Source: Chloroflexota bacterium
GTDB lineage: Bacteria > Chloroflexota > Dehalococcoidia > UBA3495
Direction of reading: 5' to 3'
NCBI GenBank assembly: GCA_022563275.1
Contig: JADFNR010000012.1
Location: forward strand, 1-40,468
DNA length: 40,468 bases
Shown in pieces: positions 1-8,140 of the stretch. The notes under the pieces were generated by a model. That model had not been told where the DNA came from, did not search any database, and worked only from the letters and a program-made list of their open reading frames with translations. The number at the start of each line of letters is the position of its first letter. Position 1 is the stretch's first letter. The position numbers were made by a program, and so were the translations under genes.

Positions 1-41
1 CCGTGGGGCGAGCTTGACCCCCTGATTATCACGCCGGATAG

Positions 42-126
42 GGGGAAGTGTCGGAACTGGTAGACGAGCATGATTTAGGATCATGTGCTGCAAGGCGTGG
101 GAGTTCGAGTCTCCCCTTCCCCACCA
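42..126 (+). tRNA. tRNA-Leu, anticodon UAG
   Basis: A complete class II tRNA with a long variable arm. The acceptor stem pairs 42-48 (GGGGAAG) with 116-122 (CTTCCCC), followed by discriminator A and an encoded CCA at 124-126. The anticodon stem CATGA/TCATG encloses loop TTTAGGA, so the anticodon is TAG, which reads CUA and other CUN leucine codons. The T arm is GGGAG-TTCGAGT-CTCCC at 99-115. All stems are perfect by eye, so the gene is probably functional. No clear promoter is visible in the 41 bases upstream. Confidence 0.96.
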
Positions 127-262
127 ATAGAAAACTGGCCGCAGAAGAAGCGTGAAATAATTAAAACAAAGCACCGGATATACGGAGTCAAATAGCTGGC
201 ACGGCATCCGTAACCAACCCTGTCGCGTATTAGAAATAGTGCGCCAGACACGAGGAGACCGA

Positions 263-1279
263 TTGGCTACACTGCTGGAAGTTAAAGACTTAAGGACCTA
301 CTTTTACACGATGGATGGCGTCGTCAAAGCAGTTGACGGCGTTTCTTACGAACTAAATGAGGGTGAGACGCTGGGGCTGGTGGGAGAGAGCGGCTGCGGC
401 AAGAGTGTGAGCGCACTTTCGGTGATGCGCTTGATCCCCGACCCCCCGGGTAAGATCGTCAATGGGGAGATCCTGCTGGACGGCGAGGATATCCTTAAGA
501 TAGGCATGGAAGACATGCGGCAAGTCCGGGGCGCCAAGATCGCCATGGTCTTTCAGGAACCCATGACCTCGTTGAACCCGGTCCTGACCATAGAGCGGCA
601 GATCACCGAGACTCTCCAACTGCACATGGGCATGTCAAAAAATGAATCCCGGCGCGAGAGCGTGAACCTCTTGGCGCGGGTGGGCATCCCCGACCCCGAT
701 AGCCGCATCAAGCAATATCCCCACCAGTTCAGCGGCGGCATGCGCCAGCGCGTGATGATTGCCATGGCCTTAAGTTGTAATCCCCGGTTGATCATCGCCG
801 ATGAGCCGACCACGGCATTGGATGTGACCATTCAGGCCCAGATATTGGACTTGATGAAGTCCTTGACCGTTGAGTTTGGCGTGGCTTTGATCATCATCAC
901 CCATAACCTGGGCGTTGTGGCCCGCTACGCCGACCGAGTGAACATCATGTATGCCGGCAAGGTGATTGAACGGGGAACAGCGCTTGAGATCTACTCCAAC
1001 CCCCGTCACCCATACACGGTGGGGCTGCTCCGGTCCGTCCCTCGTTTGGACCTTCCCCGCCGGGCCAAACTCGACCCCATCGAGGGCCAACCGCCCGACT
1101 TGATCAACCTTCCACAAGGCTGCGCTTTCCGGGTACGCTGCCCGTGGGCGGTGGACAAGTGTGCCACCGACATGCCTGAATTGATGGACGCGGGTGAAGC
1201 TCACCTGTCCGCTTGCTGGCGGTCCGACGAACTGGGTTCGTCAGCCATCGACTTCCTGAATCCCGCAGCGGCGGAGTAA
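263..1279 (+). CDS. oppD: Oligopeptide/dipeptide ABC transporter ATP-binding protein (OppD/DppD type)
   Basis: This is one of the two ATPases that power import of di- or oligopeptides (or nickel or sugars in some relatives) at the inner face of the membrane. Visible motifs are the Walker A GESGCGKS near residues 41-48, the Q-loop (VFQEPMTSLNP), the signature FSGGMRQR near 156, Walker B LIIADEP near 176 and the H-loop. The C-terminal oligo_HPY region has HPYT and a Cys-rich CAFRVRCPW...C segment. The frame stays open upstream to a GTG at 239, but TTG 263 has GAGGAG five bases before it, so I prefer it. No permease or binding-protein gene follows; they may lie upstream or elsewhere. The true substrate cannot be read from an ATPase. 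Confidence 0.93.
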   Translation: MATLLEVKDLRTYFYTMDGVVKAVDGVSYELNEGETLGLVGESGCGKSVSALSVMRLIPDPPGKIVNGEILLDGEDILKIGMEDMRQVRGAKIAMVFQEPMTSLNPVLTIERQITETLQLHMGMSKNESRRESVNLLARVGIPDPDSRIKQYPHQFSGGMRQRVMIAMALSCNPRLIIADEPTTALDVTIQAQILDLMKSLTVEFGVALIIITHNLGVVARYADRVNIMYAGKVIERGTALEIYSNPRHPYTVGLLRSVPRLDLPRRAKLDPIEGQPPDLINLPQGCAFRVRCPWAVDKCATDMPELMDAGEAHLSACWRSDELGSSAIDFLNPAAAE

Positions 1280-1372
1280 TACCTCCCGTAGAACACAGGC
1301 CTAAGACGACTAGCACGATCGAAGCCGTGACTCCCGGCGCCGACGAACTACAAATGGGAAATAGGATTTGAT

Positions 1373-2413
1373 ATGACTACGATGCCCGAAGCCGCGGCCT
1401 CCGATGCCGCACCACGGAGCGATGATGTACTGCTTGAGGTGAAGAACCTCAAGATGTATTTCCCCGTAAGCTCTGGATTCCTGTCTAGGAAACCCACCGG
1501 ATATGTGAAAGCGGTCGACGACATCAGCTTCACGGTCAAACGCGGCGAGACCTTGGGTCTGGTGGGTGAAAGCGGTTGCGGAAAGACCACCACGGGCCGG
1601 TGCATCCTCCAGCTTTACAAGCCCACCGGCGGCCAGGTGATATTCGATGGTCAGGACCTGACCGCATTAAATAGCAAAAAAATGCGCGCCATGCGCCGCC
1701 AGATGCAGGTGATATTTCAAGATCCCTACAGCTCGCTGAATCCTCGCATGACAGCGGGCAACATCATCGGTGAACCTTTGATCGTGCATGGTTTGGTGAA
1801 GGGCAAAGCCGAATACCGCGAGAAGGTCGCCGACCTGCTTCAGAACGTGGGGCTTAACCCCTACATGGCGGACCGTTTCCCCCACGAGTTCAGCGGGGGA
1901 CAGCGCCAACGTATCGGCGTGGCCCGGGCGCTGTCGGTGAGCCCCCAATTCATCGTGGCCGACGAGCCGGTTTCCGCACTTGATGTGTCCATTCAGGCAC
2001 AGATCATCAACCTGCTGGAAGACCTTCAAGAGCAGTTCAACCTGACCTATCTCTTCATCGCCCATGACCTGTCAGTGGTGCGCCACATCAGCGACCGTGT
2101 CGGCGTGATGTACCTGGGTCACATGGTGGAGATGGCCGACCGGAACGAGATCTACCGCAACCCAATCCATCCATACACCAAGGCACTGCTTTCGGCGGTG
2201 CCCATCCCCGACCCCGTGTTGGACGCCCAGCGTGAGCGGGTCCTGCTCACCGGAGAAGTGCCCAGCCCGCTGAATCCTCCCAGCGGTTGCGTGTTTCATC
2301 CCCGCTGCCCCGTAGCCGCCGACGATTGCTCCGCCGTGGTACCGGAATTGCGTGAAGTAGAACCGGAACATTACGCGGCTTGTATCCTGGCCACCGGGTA
2401 CGGAAATTACTAG
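1373..2413 (+). CDS. oppF: Oligopeptide/dipeptide ABC transporter ATP-binding protein (OppF/DppF type)
   Basis: The partner ATPase to the upstream OppD; the two form the heterodimeric motor of a peptide-family importer. Residues 65-72 are Walker A (GESGCGKT), about 173-180 the signature FSGGQRQR and about 193-199 Walker B (FIVADEP). The C-terminal oligo_HPY segment is present ([12 protein letters not shown], then CVFHPRCP). Its 346 residues are normal for OppF. The ATG has AGGA six bases upstream. It lies 93 bases after oppD on the same strand, so co-transcription is likely, and a good intrinsic terminator follows at 2442. OppD versus OppF is assigned by sequence flavour and order, and substrate specificity is unknown. 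Confidence 0.93.
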   Translation: MTTMPEAAASDAAPRSDDVLLEVKNLKMYFPVSSGFLSRKPTGYVKAVDDISFTVKRGETLGLVGESGCGKTTTGRCILQLYKPTGGQVIFDGQDLTALNSKKMRAMRRQMQVIFQDPYSSLNPRMTAGNIIGEPLIVHGLVKGKAEYREKVADLLQNVGLNPYMADRFPHEFSGGQRQRIGVARALSVSPQFIVADEPVSALDVSIQAQIINLLEDLQEQFNLTYLFIAHDLSVVRHISDRVGVMYLGHMVEMADRNEIYRNPIHPYTKALLSAVPIPDPVLDAQRERVLLTGEVPSPLNPPSGCVFHPRCPVAADDCSAVVPELREVEPEHYAACILATGYGNY

Positions 2414-2441
2414 CTTCTGACACGGGGACCAAGGCGGATTT

Positions 2442-2478
2442 AAAGAGAGGCTGTTTCTAGACGGCCTCTCTCTTTTTG
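2442..2478 (+). terminator. Intrinsic terminator after oppF
   Basis: AGAGAGGC at 2444-2451 pairs with GCCTCTCT at 2464-2471 around a 12-base loop, followed by CTCTTTTTG. The stem plus T-rich tail just after the oppF stop is a standard Rho-independent terminator and separates the transporter pair from lepA. Confidence 0.8.
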
Positions 2479-2532
2479 CCGGGTTCTACCGGGGTGGGCG
2501 GGCGTTGTTGGCCGGATGCCGTTGAATCTCCG

Positions 2533-2561
2533 TTGTAGGCGAAAATTGACCGTGATACCAT
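2533..2561 (+). promoter_or_regulatory. Candidate lepA promoter (possible leaderless start)
   Basis: TTGTAG (2533-2538), a 17-base spacer and TACCAT (2556-2561) resemble a sigma70-type promoter. Only nine bases separate the -10 box from the lepA ATG, so transcription would begin within a few bases of the start codon. No Shine-Dalgarno sequence is visible, which fits a leaderless mRNA. Confidence 0.45.
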
Positions 2562-2570
2562 TGGATTAGT

Positions 2571-4415
2571 ATGGAACCGAGCCTGATAAGAAACTTCTGC
2601 ATCATCGCCCACATCGACCATGGGAAATCGACCCTGGCCGACCGGTTTTTGGAGATCACAGGCACTGTCCGTCCCGGCGATATGAAAGCGCAGTTCCTGG
2701 ATAGCATGGACCTGGAAAGGGAGAAGGGAATCACCATCAAGGGGAAAGCGGTGACCATGTCGCACACCGGCCCCGATGGCAAGATATACCAGTTCAATCT
2801 CATCGACACACCAGGCCACGTGGATTTCAGCTACGAGGTCTCCCGCGCGCTGGCCGCCTGCGAGGGCGCTCTGCTGGTGGTTGACGCCAGCCAAGGCATC
2901 GAAGCCCAGACCATCGCCAACACCCTGCTGGCCATGGAATACAACCTGGACCTCATCCCGGTAGTGAACAAGGTAGACCTGCCCCAGGCTGAGCCTGAGC
3001 GGGTCGCCGCCGAGATTCAACAGGCGTTCGGGTTCAGCGAAGACGAGATTCTCTACGTCTCCGCCAAAGACGGCACCGGCGCCAAAGAGATCTTGGACGC
3101 TGTTATCGAGCGGGTGCCGGCTCCCACGGGTGATGTCGGCGGTTCCCCTCGCGCCTTGGTCTTCGACTCGGAATATAACTCGTACAAGGGAATCATCGCC
3201 CATGTGCGCGTAAAAGATGGAACGATCCACAGGCGAGACCGGATCAAGGTCATGTCCTCCGGACGCATGGCGGAGATCGTCGAAGTGGGAGTGTTCGCCC
3301 CAGGTCCCACGCCCACGGAATGCCTGGAGACCGGCCAGGTCGGCTACGTCGCCACTGGGTTCAAAGAGGCGCGGGAATGCACCGTTGGCGACACTTTGAC
3401 CGTGGACCGCTCCGCGGCGGTCGAACCCCTTCCCGGATACTTCCCTCTAAAATCCATGGTGTTTGCCGGCCTCTACCCTTCCGACGGGGAGGAGTACAAC
3501 AATCTTCGTGCCGCCCTGGAAAAGTTTCAACTTAACGATGCGTCACTGGTGATCGAACCCGAGAGCAGCACCGCTCTCGGCTTCGGGTTCCGCTGCGGTT
3601 TCCTGGGCCTGATGCACTTGGAGATCGTTCAGGAGCGGTTGGAACGGGAGTACGACCTGGACCTGATCGTCACGGCCCCCAGCGTCGCTTATCAAGTGTT
3701 GCTGACCAGCGGCGAAACGATCGTGGTGGACAGTCCGGCCAAGTTGCCGTCACCCAATGAGCTTTCCGAGATTCGAGAGCCAATGTTGGACCTGACCATC
3801 GTGGCGCCCAGCCGCCATGTCGGTACGATCATGGAGTTGATGCACTCGCGCCGGTCGGAATTTAAACGCATGGAGTATATGCAGGGCAGCGGCACCCGGA
3901 GAGACGGCAAAGAACAACCCGGAGATGAGGCCCGGGTGGTGATGGAATACACCATTCCCCTGGTGGAGTTGCTGGCCGATTTCTACAACCAGCTCAAGTC
4001 GAAAACCCAGGGGTATGCCTCGTTGGACTACACGTTCGTCGGCTACCGCACCGCGCCGCTGGTCAAGGTGGAGATCCTGGTGAACCACCATTCGGTGGAA
4101 GCCCTATCGTTGATCTTGCACCGGGATGCTGCCGTGGTCCAAGGCCGTAAGATTGTAGATAAGCTGCGTTCAACCATCCCCCGGCAGATGTTCGAAATCC
4201 CTATCCAAGCGTCCATCGGCAGCCGTATCATCGCCCGGGAGACCGTGCGCGCCCTGCGGAAAGACGTGTTGGCCAAATGCTACGGTGGCGATATCACGCG
4301 GAAGCGTAAGTTGTTGGAGAAGCAGAAAGAAGGCAAGAAGCGCCGCAAGATGGTGGGACAGGTTGAGATTCCACAGGAAGCATTCTTGTCCATCTTGGAA
4401 GTGGCCGGAAGCTAG
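2571..4415 (+). CDS. lepA: Elongation factor 4 (LepA), translational GTPase
   Basis: A ribosome-binding GTPase implicated in back-translocation and in 30S biogenesis or translation under stress. The G1 motif AHIDHGKS is at 13-20, DTPGH at 79-83 and NKVD at 133-136. The LepA-specific C-terminal region follows the EF-G-like domains, with a basic tail (KRKLLEKQKEGKKRRK) typical of the family. The length of 614 residues is close to the usual ~600. ATG 2571 matches the usual N-terminus (IRNFCIIAHIDHGKST). No Shine-Dalgarno precedes it, and a promoter-like element ends nine bases upstream. The gene converges with the DinB-like gene. Confidence 0.98.
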   Translation: MEPSLIRNFCIIAHIDHGKSTLADRFLEITGTVRPGDMKAQFLDSMDLEREKGITIKGKAVTMSHTGPDGKIYQFNLIDTPGHVDFSYEVSRALAACEGALLVVDASQGIEAQTIANTLLAMEYNLDLIPVVNKVDLPQAEPERVAAEIQQAFGFSEDEILYVSAKDGTGAKEILDAVIERVPAPTGDVGGSPRALVFDSEYNSYKGIIAHVRVKDGTIHRRDRIKVMSSGRMAEIVEVGVFAPGPTPTECLETGQVGYVATGFKEARECTVGDTLTVDRSAAVEPLPGYFPLKSMVFAGLYPSDGEEYNNLRAALEKFQLNDASLVIEPESSTALGFGFRCGFLGLMHLEIVQERLEREYDLDLIVTAPSVAYQVLLTSGETIVVDSPAKLPSPNELSEIREPMLDLTIVAPSRHVGTIMELMHSRRSEFKRMEYMQGSGTRRDGKEQPGDEARVVMEYTIPLVELLADFYNQLKSKTQGYASLDYTFVGYRTAPLVKVEILVNHHSVEALSLILHRDAAVVQGRKIVDKLRSTIPRQMFEIPIQASIGSRIIARETVRALRKDVLAKCYGGDITRKRKLLEKQKEGKKRRKMVGQVEIPQEAFLSILEVAGS

Positions 4416-4423
4416 CGGGCCGC

Positions 4424-4450
4424 CTAAGCCCCACAGGGCCTTGGCCTTAG
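4424..4450. terminator. Possible bidirectional hairpin between lepA and the DinB-like gene
   Basis: CTAAG at 4424-4428 can pair with CTTAG at 4446-4450, extended by GC pairs with a bulge. It sits between two convergent genes and overlaps the minus-strand stop codon. No T tract follows on either strand, so it is a weak terminator candidate. Confidence 0.25.
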
Positions 4451-4938
4451 ATCGCCAGGGCCTCCCGCAATTCTTTTAGCTGGGCCAGGTGGTCCCGGAT
4501 GTGCCCGTTCAATGTTCGTTCAAGTAAGGTATTCAGCGTGCGTTCTTCATCGATTCCCCGGGATCTCTGATGCATCATGACTTTCTTCGTTTCCAGGTCC
4601 TCATCGGACATGCCCGATAGCGAATCGTCCAATCCCTTGAAGTAGTCCTCGATATCGGCGTTGATCCGGGTTAGGTCGTAGTCGGCGCGCTCGGGGGTGA
4701 CATTGGTCAAGTCGCTCCAGAGCTCGTATTCTTCTATCTCGCCGGATAGGATCCCCTTAACCAAGTTTTGGACCCCACCGGGAGGTGTTTCCAAGATGTG
4801 GTACACCACCTCCCGTGGCGACCATTCCGAGGGGTCTTGTTTCCAGTCCAGGCAATAATCCATGCCCTCCAAGACCGTCAACAGCTCGTTCTTGATGCTC
4901 CGGACCGTATCTAGATGCTCCTGCTTGCCAGTAGCCAA
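4447..4938 (-). CDS. DinB-like four-helix bundle protein
   Basis: A 163-residue, mostly helical, acidic protein. The N-terminal pattern (helix, then W-x-P/S-REVVYHILE at about residues 39-52) and a late HIRDHLAQLKEL helix are typical of the DinB / DUF664-like superfamily, whose members are often metal-binding enzymes or thiol-dependent transferases. I see one His in the first motif and a pair near the end (GHIRDHL), compatible with a three-His metal site, but the assignment is by pattern only. TTG at 4938 is fixed by an excellent AAGGAGG seven bases upstream. It follows galU on the same strand with a 71-base gap that contains a TTGACA, so it may have its own promoter. The reaction is unknown. 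Confidence 0.75.
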   Translation of the reverse strand: MATGKQEHLDTVRSIKNELLTVLEGMDYCLDWKQDPSEWSPREVVYHILETPPGGVQNLVKGILSGEIEEYELWSDLTNVTPERADYDLTRINADIEDYFKGLDDSLSGMSDEDLETKKVMMHQRSRGIDEERTLNTLLERTLNGHIRDHLAQLKELREALAI

Positions 4939-5009
4939 AGGGATCCCTCCTTAAGGATATGACCTGTGGGACATGTCGGTCTGTCAACCGGCCCTATAGC
5001 CGGCCTGTT

Positions 5010-5885
5010 TTACCGGACGATTCTATCTTGAAACTCGCGCAACAGCGCGATGGCCTCCGTTGAGGTGTCTTCCCGGTCCAATGCGAAGGCCAAAGACGCC
5101 CGCAACAGGCCCATGGGTGTGCCGCCGTCGTACCGGACGCCGGCGAATTCGTAGGCGAACAGCTCATGGTTTTGGAGCAGGGCCAATAAACCGTCCGTGA
5201 GCTGAATCTCGCCCTTGGCCCCCGGCTGAGTATTTTCAAGGCACTCAAATATCTCCGGCGGCAGTATGTAACGGCCGACGATGGTCAGGTTGGAAGGAGC
5301 TTGCTCCCGGGGCGGCTTCTCGACCAGACCCCGGATCCTGTGGACACGCTCCGATACCTGCGTCGCATCCACCACGCCATAGTTGTGCACCACTTCCCAA
5401 GGCAACGCCTCCACCGCAATCACCCCGGCGTTCATCTTCTCGGAGACCTGCACCATCTGGGCTATGGCGCCCGGAGAATTGGCGATGATATCGTCGGGCA
5501 GGATGACAACGAAAGGCTCGTTGCCCACGGCGTCCTTGGCCATTAGCACCGCATGTCCAAGGCCCAAGGCTTCTTGCTGCAGCACAAAGCTGACTTTTGC
5601 CAGACCGGTGGCTTCCCCCACTTTCGCCAACAGGCCCTCTTCACCGCTGTCTGCCAGGCGTTGCTCCAAGGCGGCGTGAGGCTGAAAGTAATCGCTGATC
5701 GATTCCTTGCCCGGGGATGTGACGATGATTACCTCTTCCACCCCGGCCTCGGCTGCTTCGGCGATCACGTATTGCAGCAGCGGGCGGTCGATGATGGGAA
5801 GAAGCTCTTTGGGGACAGACATGGTCACTGGCAAGAACCGGGTACCCAGGCCTGCGGCGGGTATGACTGCTTTGCGTATCTGCAT
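5010..5885 (-). CDS. galU: UTP--glucose-1-phosphate uridylyltransferase
   Basis: Makes UDP-glucose from UTP and glucose-1-phosphate, the entry point to glycans, glycolipids and trehalose. The N-terminus MQIRKAVIPAAGLGTRFLP, followed by PKELLPIIDRP, is the nucleotide-binding signature of bacterial GalU. Later motifs include VILPDDII, YGVVDA and VEKPP, with the catalytic-region Lys in VEKPP. The frame continues upstream to 5945, but ATG 5885 gives the canonical N-terminus and 291 residues, normal for GalU. A candidate promoter lies at 5924-5953. There is no strong Shine-Dalgarno. The DinB-like gene follows. Confidence 0.95.
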   Translation of the reverse strand: MQIRKAVIPAAGLGTRFLPVTMSVPKELLPIIDRPLLQYVIAEAAEAGVEEVIIVTSPGKESISDYFQPHAALEQRLADSGEEGLLAKVGEATGLAKVSFVLQQEALGLGHAVLMAKDAVGNEPFVVILPDDIIANSPGAIAQMVQVSEKMNAGVIAVEALPWEVVHNYGVVDATQVSERVHRIRGLVEKPPREQAPSNLTIVGRYILPPEIFECLENTQPGAKGEIQLTDGLLALLQNHELFAYEFAGVRYDGGTPMGLLRASLAFALDREDTSTEAIALLREFQDRIVR

Positions 5886-5923
5886 AAACAATGACGAAAG
5901 GGAAGATGGTGCGGGTGTGCCTA

Positions 5924-5953
5924 ATTCTAGCACCGGGCCTGCCACCGGGTCAT
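5924..5953 (-). promoter_or_regulatory. Candidate galU promoter
   Basis: On the minus strand, ATGACC (5953-5948), an 18-base spacer and TAGAAT (5929-5924), the latter in the extended form TGCTAGAAT. Transcription would begin about 30 bases before the galU ATG. It is back to back with the SRP RNA promoter. Confidence 0.55.
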
Positions 5954-5976
5954 GGGAGCAACATGGAGTGAGTCCC

Positions 5977-6006
5977 TTGACTCGCCCACGCTCCCAATCC
6001 TACCAT
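5977..6006 (+). promoter_or_regulatory. Promoter of the SRP RNA gene
   Basis: TTGACT (5977-5982), an 18-base spacer and TACCAT (6001-6006). The predicted start, about 6013, matches the 5' end expected from the terminal helix of the RNA, which supports both calls. Confidence 0.65.
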
Positions 6007-6012
6007 GTTACC

Positions 6013-6227
6013 GAGGCCGTACTAGACGGGGAGCCAGCGGTGCCCTGTATCCGCAATCCGCTATAGCGGGGTTGAATTCCTCCCCTCGGCGAGTCCAGAG
6101 GGCCTATATTGTGGACGATGATATCGAGGGCTGGGTCCCGCGCGACGTAGACTTGTGAACCCCGCCAGATCCGGAAGGAAGCAACGGTAAACAGGACCCT
6201 GCGGGCGCCGCGGGAGTGCCTGGCCTG
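6013..6227 (+). ncRNA. ffs: Signal recognition particle RNA, large bacterial type with Alu domain
   Basis: The RNA core of SRP, which pairs with Ffh to target nascent membrane and secreted proteins. The apical S-domain loop is unmistakable: CCGGAAGGAAGCA at 6171-6183, flanked by GTGAACCCCGCCAGAT and ACGGTAAACAGG. Upstream, 6014-6090 carries the Alu-domain sequence known from the Bacillus-type long RNA (ACTAGACGGGGAG, GCGGTGCCCTGTA, GCAATCCGCTATAGC). AGGCC at 6014-6018 pairs with GGCCT at 6222-6226 to close the long helix, and TCCCGCG pairs with CGCGGGA at 6209-6215. So it is the ~215-nt form rather than the ~110-nt 4.5S form. The ends are set by pairing and are approximate. Confidence 0.93.
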
Positions 6228-6366
6228 AGTCATCATTCATGACATGTCCGATGGTCTTTGACAACGGGAGGTGTGCGGTCTTTTCGATTTCAATACGCCA
6301 AACAAAACTTACCCTAATACGATTATCCAAAACACCGTTGGGCCTGAATCAGGGTTCCTCCAAGTT

Positions 6367-7209
6367 GTGAATTCTTCAAGCAGCCCGGCGGGCGGGCGTA
6401 CCGGCGCGCGAAAGTCACTTGGGCAACATTTTTTGACCGACAGCCGCATCGCGGGCCGGATATTGGACGCCGCAGGCCTTTCGCCCGATGACCTGATAGT
6501 TGAGATCGGACCCGGCCGAGGAGTTCTGACCAGGAGACTGGTGGACCGGGTGAAGCGGGTGGTGGCCGTAGAATTGGACGGAGAACTTGCCGCCGCGCTG
6601 GCGGCGCGCCTCGATTTCCCGGCCAATCTGACTTGCGTGGCGGCCGACGCCCGAAAGGTAGACCTGGCGGAACTCATCGCCCCGGAGACTTCCTATAAGG
6701 TTGTCGCCAACCTCCCTTACTACGCCGCAAACCCCATCATCCGGCGGTTGTTGGAATCGCACCCAAAACCGGACTTGTTGGTTGTGATGGTGCAGCAAGA
6801 GGTGGCCAAGAACATGGCGGCCCAGCCCGGCGGCATGGGTATCTTGTCGGTAGCGACCCAGTTTTACGCCAAGGTCAAGATGGTCTGCACCGTGCCGCCC
6901 AGGTCTTTCAGACCGCCTCCCAAGGTCACTTCAGCCGTGGTGCGTCTGGATGTTCTACCGGCTCCCGCCGCCGATGTGGAGAGCGAGGAAGAGTTTTTCA
7001 AGGTGGTCCGGGCCGGTTTTGCCGCCCCCCGCAAACAGCTCCGAAATTCCCTCAGCCAAGGATTGCGCATTGAACCCCTGGCCGGTGGCCGCATACTGGA
7101 ACAGGCCGGCATCGACGCCACACGGAGACCCCAGACGCTGGATATTCCGGAATGGGCCCGTATCTACCAAGCGTGGGCCACTGCTGCCCATACTGAAGAG
7201 GAGGGTTAG
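6367..7209 (+). CDS. rsmA: 16S rRNA (adenine-N6,N6) dimethyltransferase RsmA/KsgA
   Basis: Dimethylates the two adjacent adenines near the 3' end of 16S rRNA, a late 30S checkpoint; loss of the enzyme gives kasugamycin resistance. The N-terminal RKSLGQHFL is the family hallmark, followed by SAM motif I EIGPGRG (about 46-52) and motif IV NLPYYAANP (about 115-123). The C-terminal helical domain contains FRPPPKVTSAVV and RKQLRNSL. The frame is open upstream to GTG 6271, which touches GGGAGG with no spacing. GTG 6367 gives about 280 residues, the normal length, so I prefer it although it lacks a clear Shine-Dalgarno. Three bases separate it from ispE. Confidence 0.94.
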   Translation: MNSSSSPAGGRTGARKSLGQHFLTDSRIAGRILDAAGLSPDDLIVEIGPGRGVLTRRLVDRVKRVVAVELDGELAAALAARLDFPANLTCVAADARKVDLAELIAPETSYKVVANLPYYAANPIIRRLLESHPKPDLLVVMVQQEVAKNMAAQPGGMGILSVATQFYAKVKMVCTVPPRSFRPPPKVTSAVVRLDVLPAPAADVESEEEFFKVVRAGFAAPRKQLRNSLSQGLRIEPLAGGRILEQAGIDATRRPQTLDIPEWARIYQAWATAAHTEEEG

Positions 7210-7212
7210 ACC

Positions 7213-8103
7213 TTGGAGGTCCCGGCCTACGCCAAACTGAACCTGACCTTTGAGGTCCTGGGCCGCCGCGATGACGGTTTCCACCAGGTCACGACCATCA
7301 TGCAGACCATCGGCCTGGCCGACCTGCTTCGTATCGAACCCTGCGGCGAGCTCAAGGTCGAATGCGAATACCCGGAGCTGAATGGGGAGCAGAACCTGGT
7401 CTGGCAGGCTGCAGTCGAGTTGGCCAAGGCAGGCAAAATCGAACCATTAGCCCGGATAACCATAGAGAAACACATCCCCGTGGGTATGGGCCTGGGGGGC
7501 GGAAGCAGCGACGCCGCCGCGGCGTTGCTGGGCCTGAATGTCCTCTGGGGCCTGGGGTTATCCGTTGACGAGTTGGCTGCCATAGCGGCGGGCCTTGGTT
7601 CCGATGTTTCGTTCTTTCTCTGGGGGGGCACGGCGCTGGCCCAGGGAAGGGGTGAACAGATCACCAGCCTACCGGCCATGCCGCCCCTGGCGGTCACATT
7701 GGTGTTTCCAGACCTGGAAATTCCCAACAAGACAGCCAACATGTACTCCAAGTTGACCATGGGCCAGTTCAGCGACGGAGGCGTGACCCGGCAAATGATA
7801 CAGATCCTTACCGCGGGTCAATTCGTAAGGGAATCTGTGAGCGGTCTGGTTTTCAACGCCTTCACCGAGGTGGCGGTCCGGTCATACCCTCAGTTGTCGG
7901 AGATGTGCCGTGAGGTTGCCGGCCAGGGCGGGCCTGTGATGCACCTCTGCGGGGCAGGCCCCGCCCTGTTCACACTGCCATCCAGTGAAGAGGAGCACCA
8001 GTGGATAGCAGAACTGTTGCAACGGCACAGCGCCGGGGTTTACCTTGTAAGCACGGTCCCGCCGGAAAGATGCGGCGTGGCATCATTACCGGTGGGCGCA
8101 TAG
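7213..8103 (+). CDS. ispE: 4-diphosphocytidyl-2-C-methyl-D-erythritol kinase
   Basis: A GHMP-family kinase of the non-mevalonate (MEP) isoprenoid pathway; it phosphorylates CDP-methylerythritol. The substrate-binding AKLNL is at 7-11, the ATP-binding Gly-rich loop PVGMGLGGGSSDAA at about 89-102, the catalytic Asp in GSDVSFF near residue 131, and a C-terminal GHMP motif (MHLCGAGPALF). The length of 296 is typical. The start is TTG with GAGGAGG about six bases upstream, inside the end of rsmA, so the two are translationally close. The rsmA-ispE order is common in bacteria. The gene shows that this organism uses the MEP route. Confidence 0.95.
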   Translation: MEVPAYAKLNLTFEVLGRRDDGFHQVTTIMQTIGLADLLRIEPCGELKVECEYPELNGEQNLVWQAAVELAKAGKIEPLARITIEKHIPVGMGLGGGSSDAAAALLGLNVLWGLGLSVDELAAIAAGLGSDVSFFLWGGTALAQGRGEQITSLPAMPPLAVTLVFPDLEIPNKTANMYSKLTMGQFSDGGVTRQMIQILTAGQFVRESVSGLVFNAFTEVAVRSYPQLSEMCREVAGQGGPVMHLCGAGPALFTLPSSEEEHQWIAELLQRHSAGVYLVSTVPPERCGVASLPVGA

Positions 8104-8140
8104 CAAGCCGCTCGATTCTGACTCGGCAAAGGTTCAATCA

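Noticed and set aside
2457..3230. 257-residue minus-strand ORF overlapping lepA
   Set aside because: It lies antisense to the strongly conserved lepA GTPase domain and shows no domain-like sequence; it is a GC-rich shadow frame.
6127..6227. Short 4.5S-type SRP RNA only
   Set aside because: The upstream 110 bases match the Alu-domain sequence, a promoter predicts a start near 6013, and the terminal helix closes only with the longer form.
6271..6366. N-terminal extension of RsmA from GTG 6271
   Set aside because: The GTG touches the GGGAGG with no spacer, and the added 32 residues do not resemble the family; normal length is reached from 6367.
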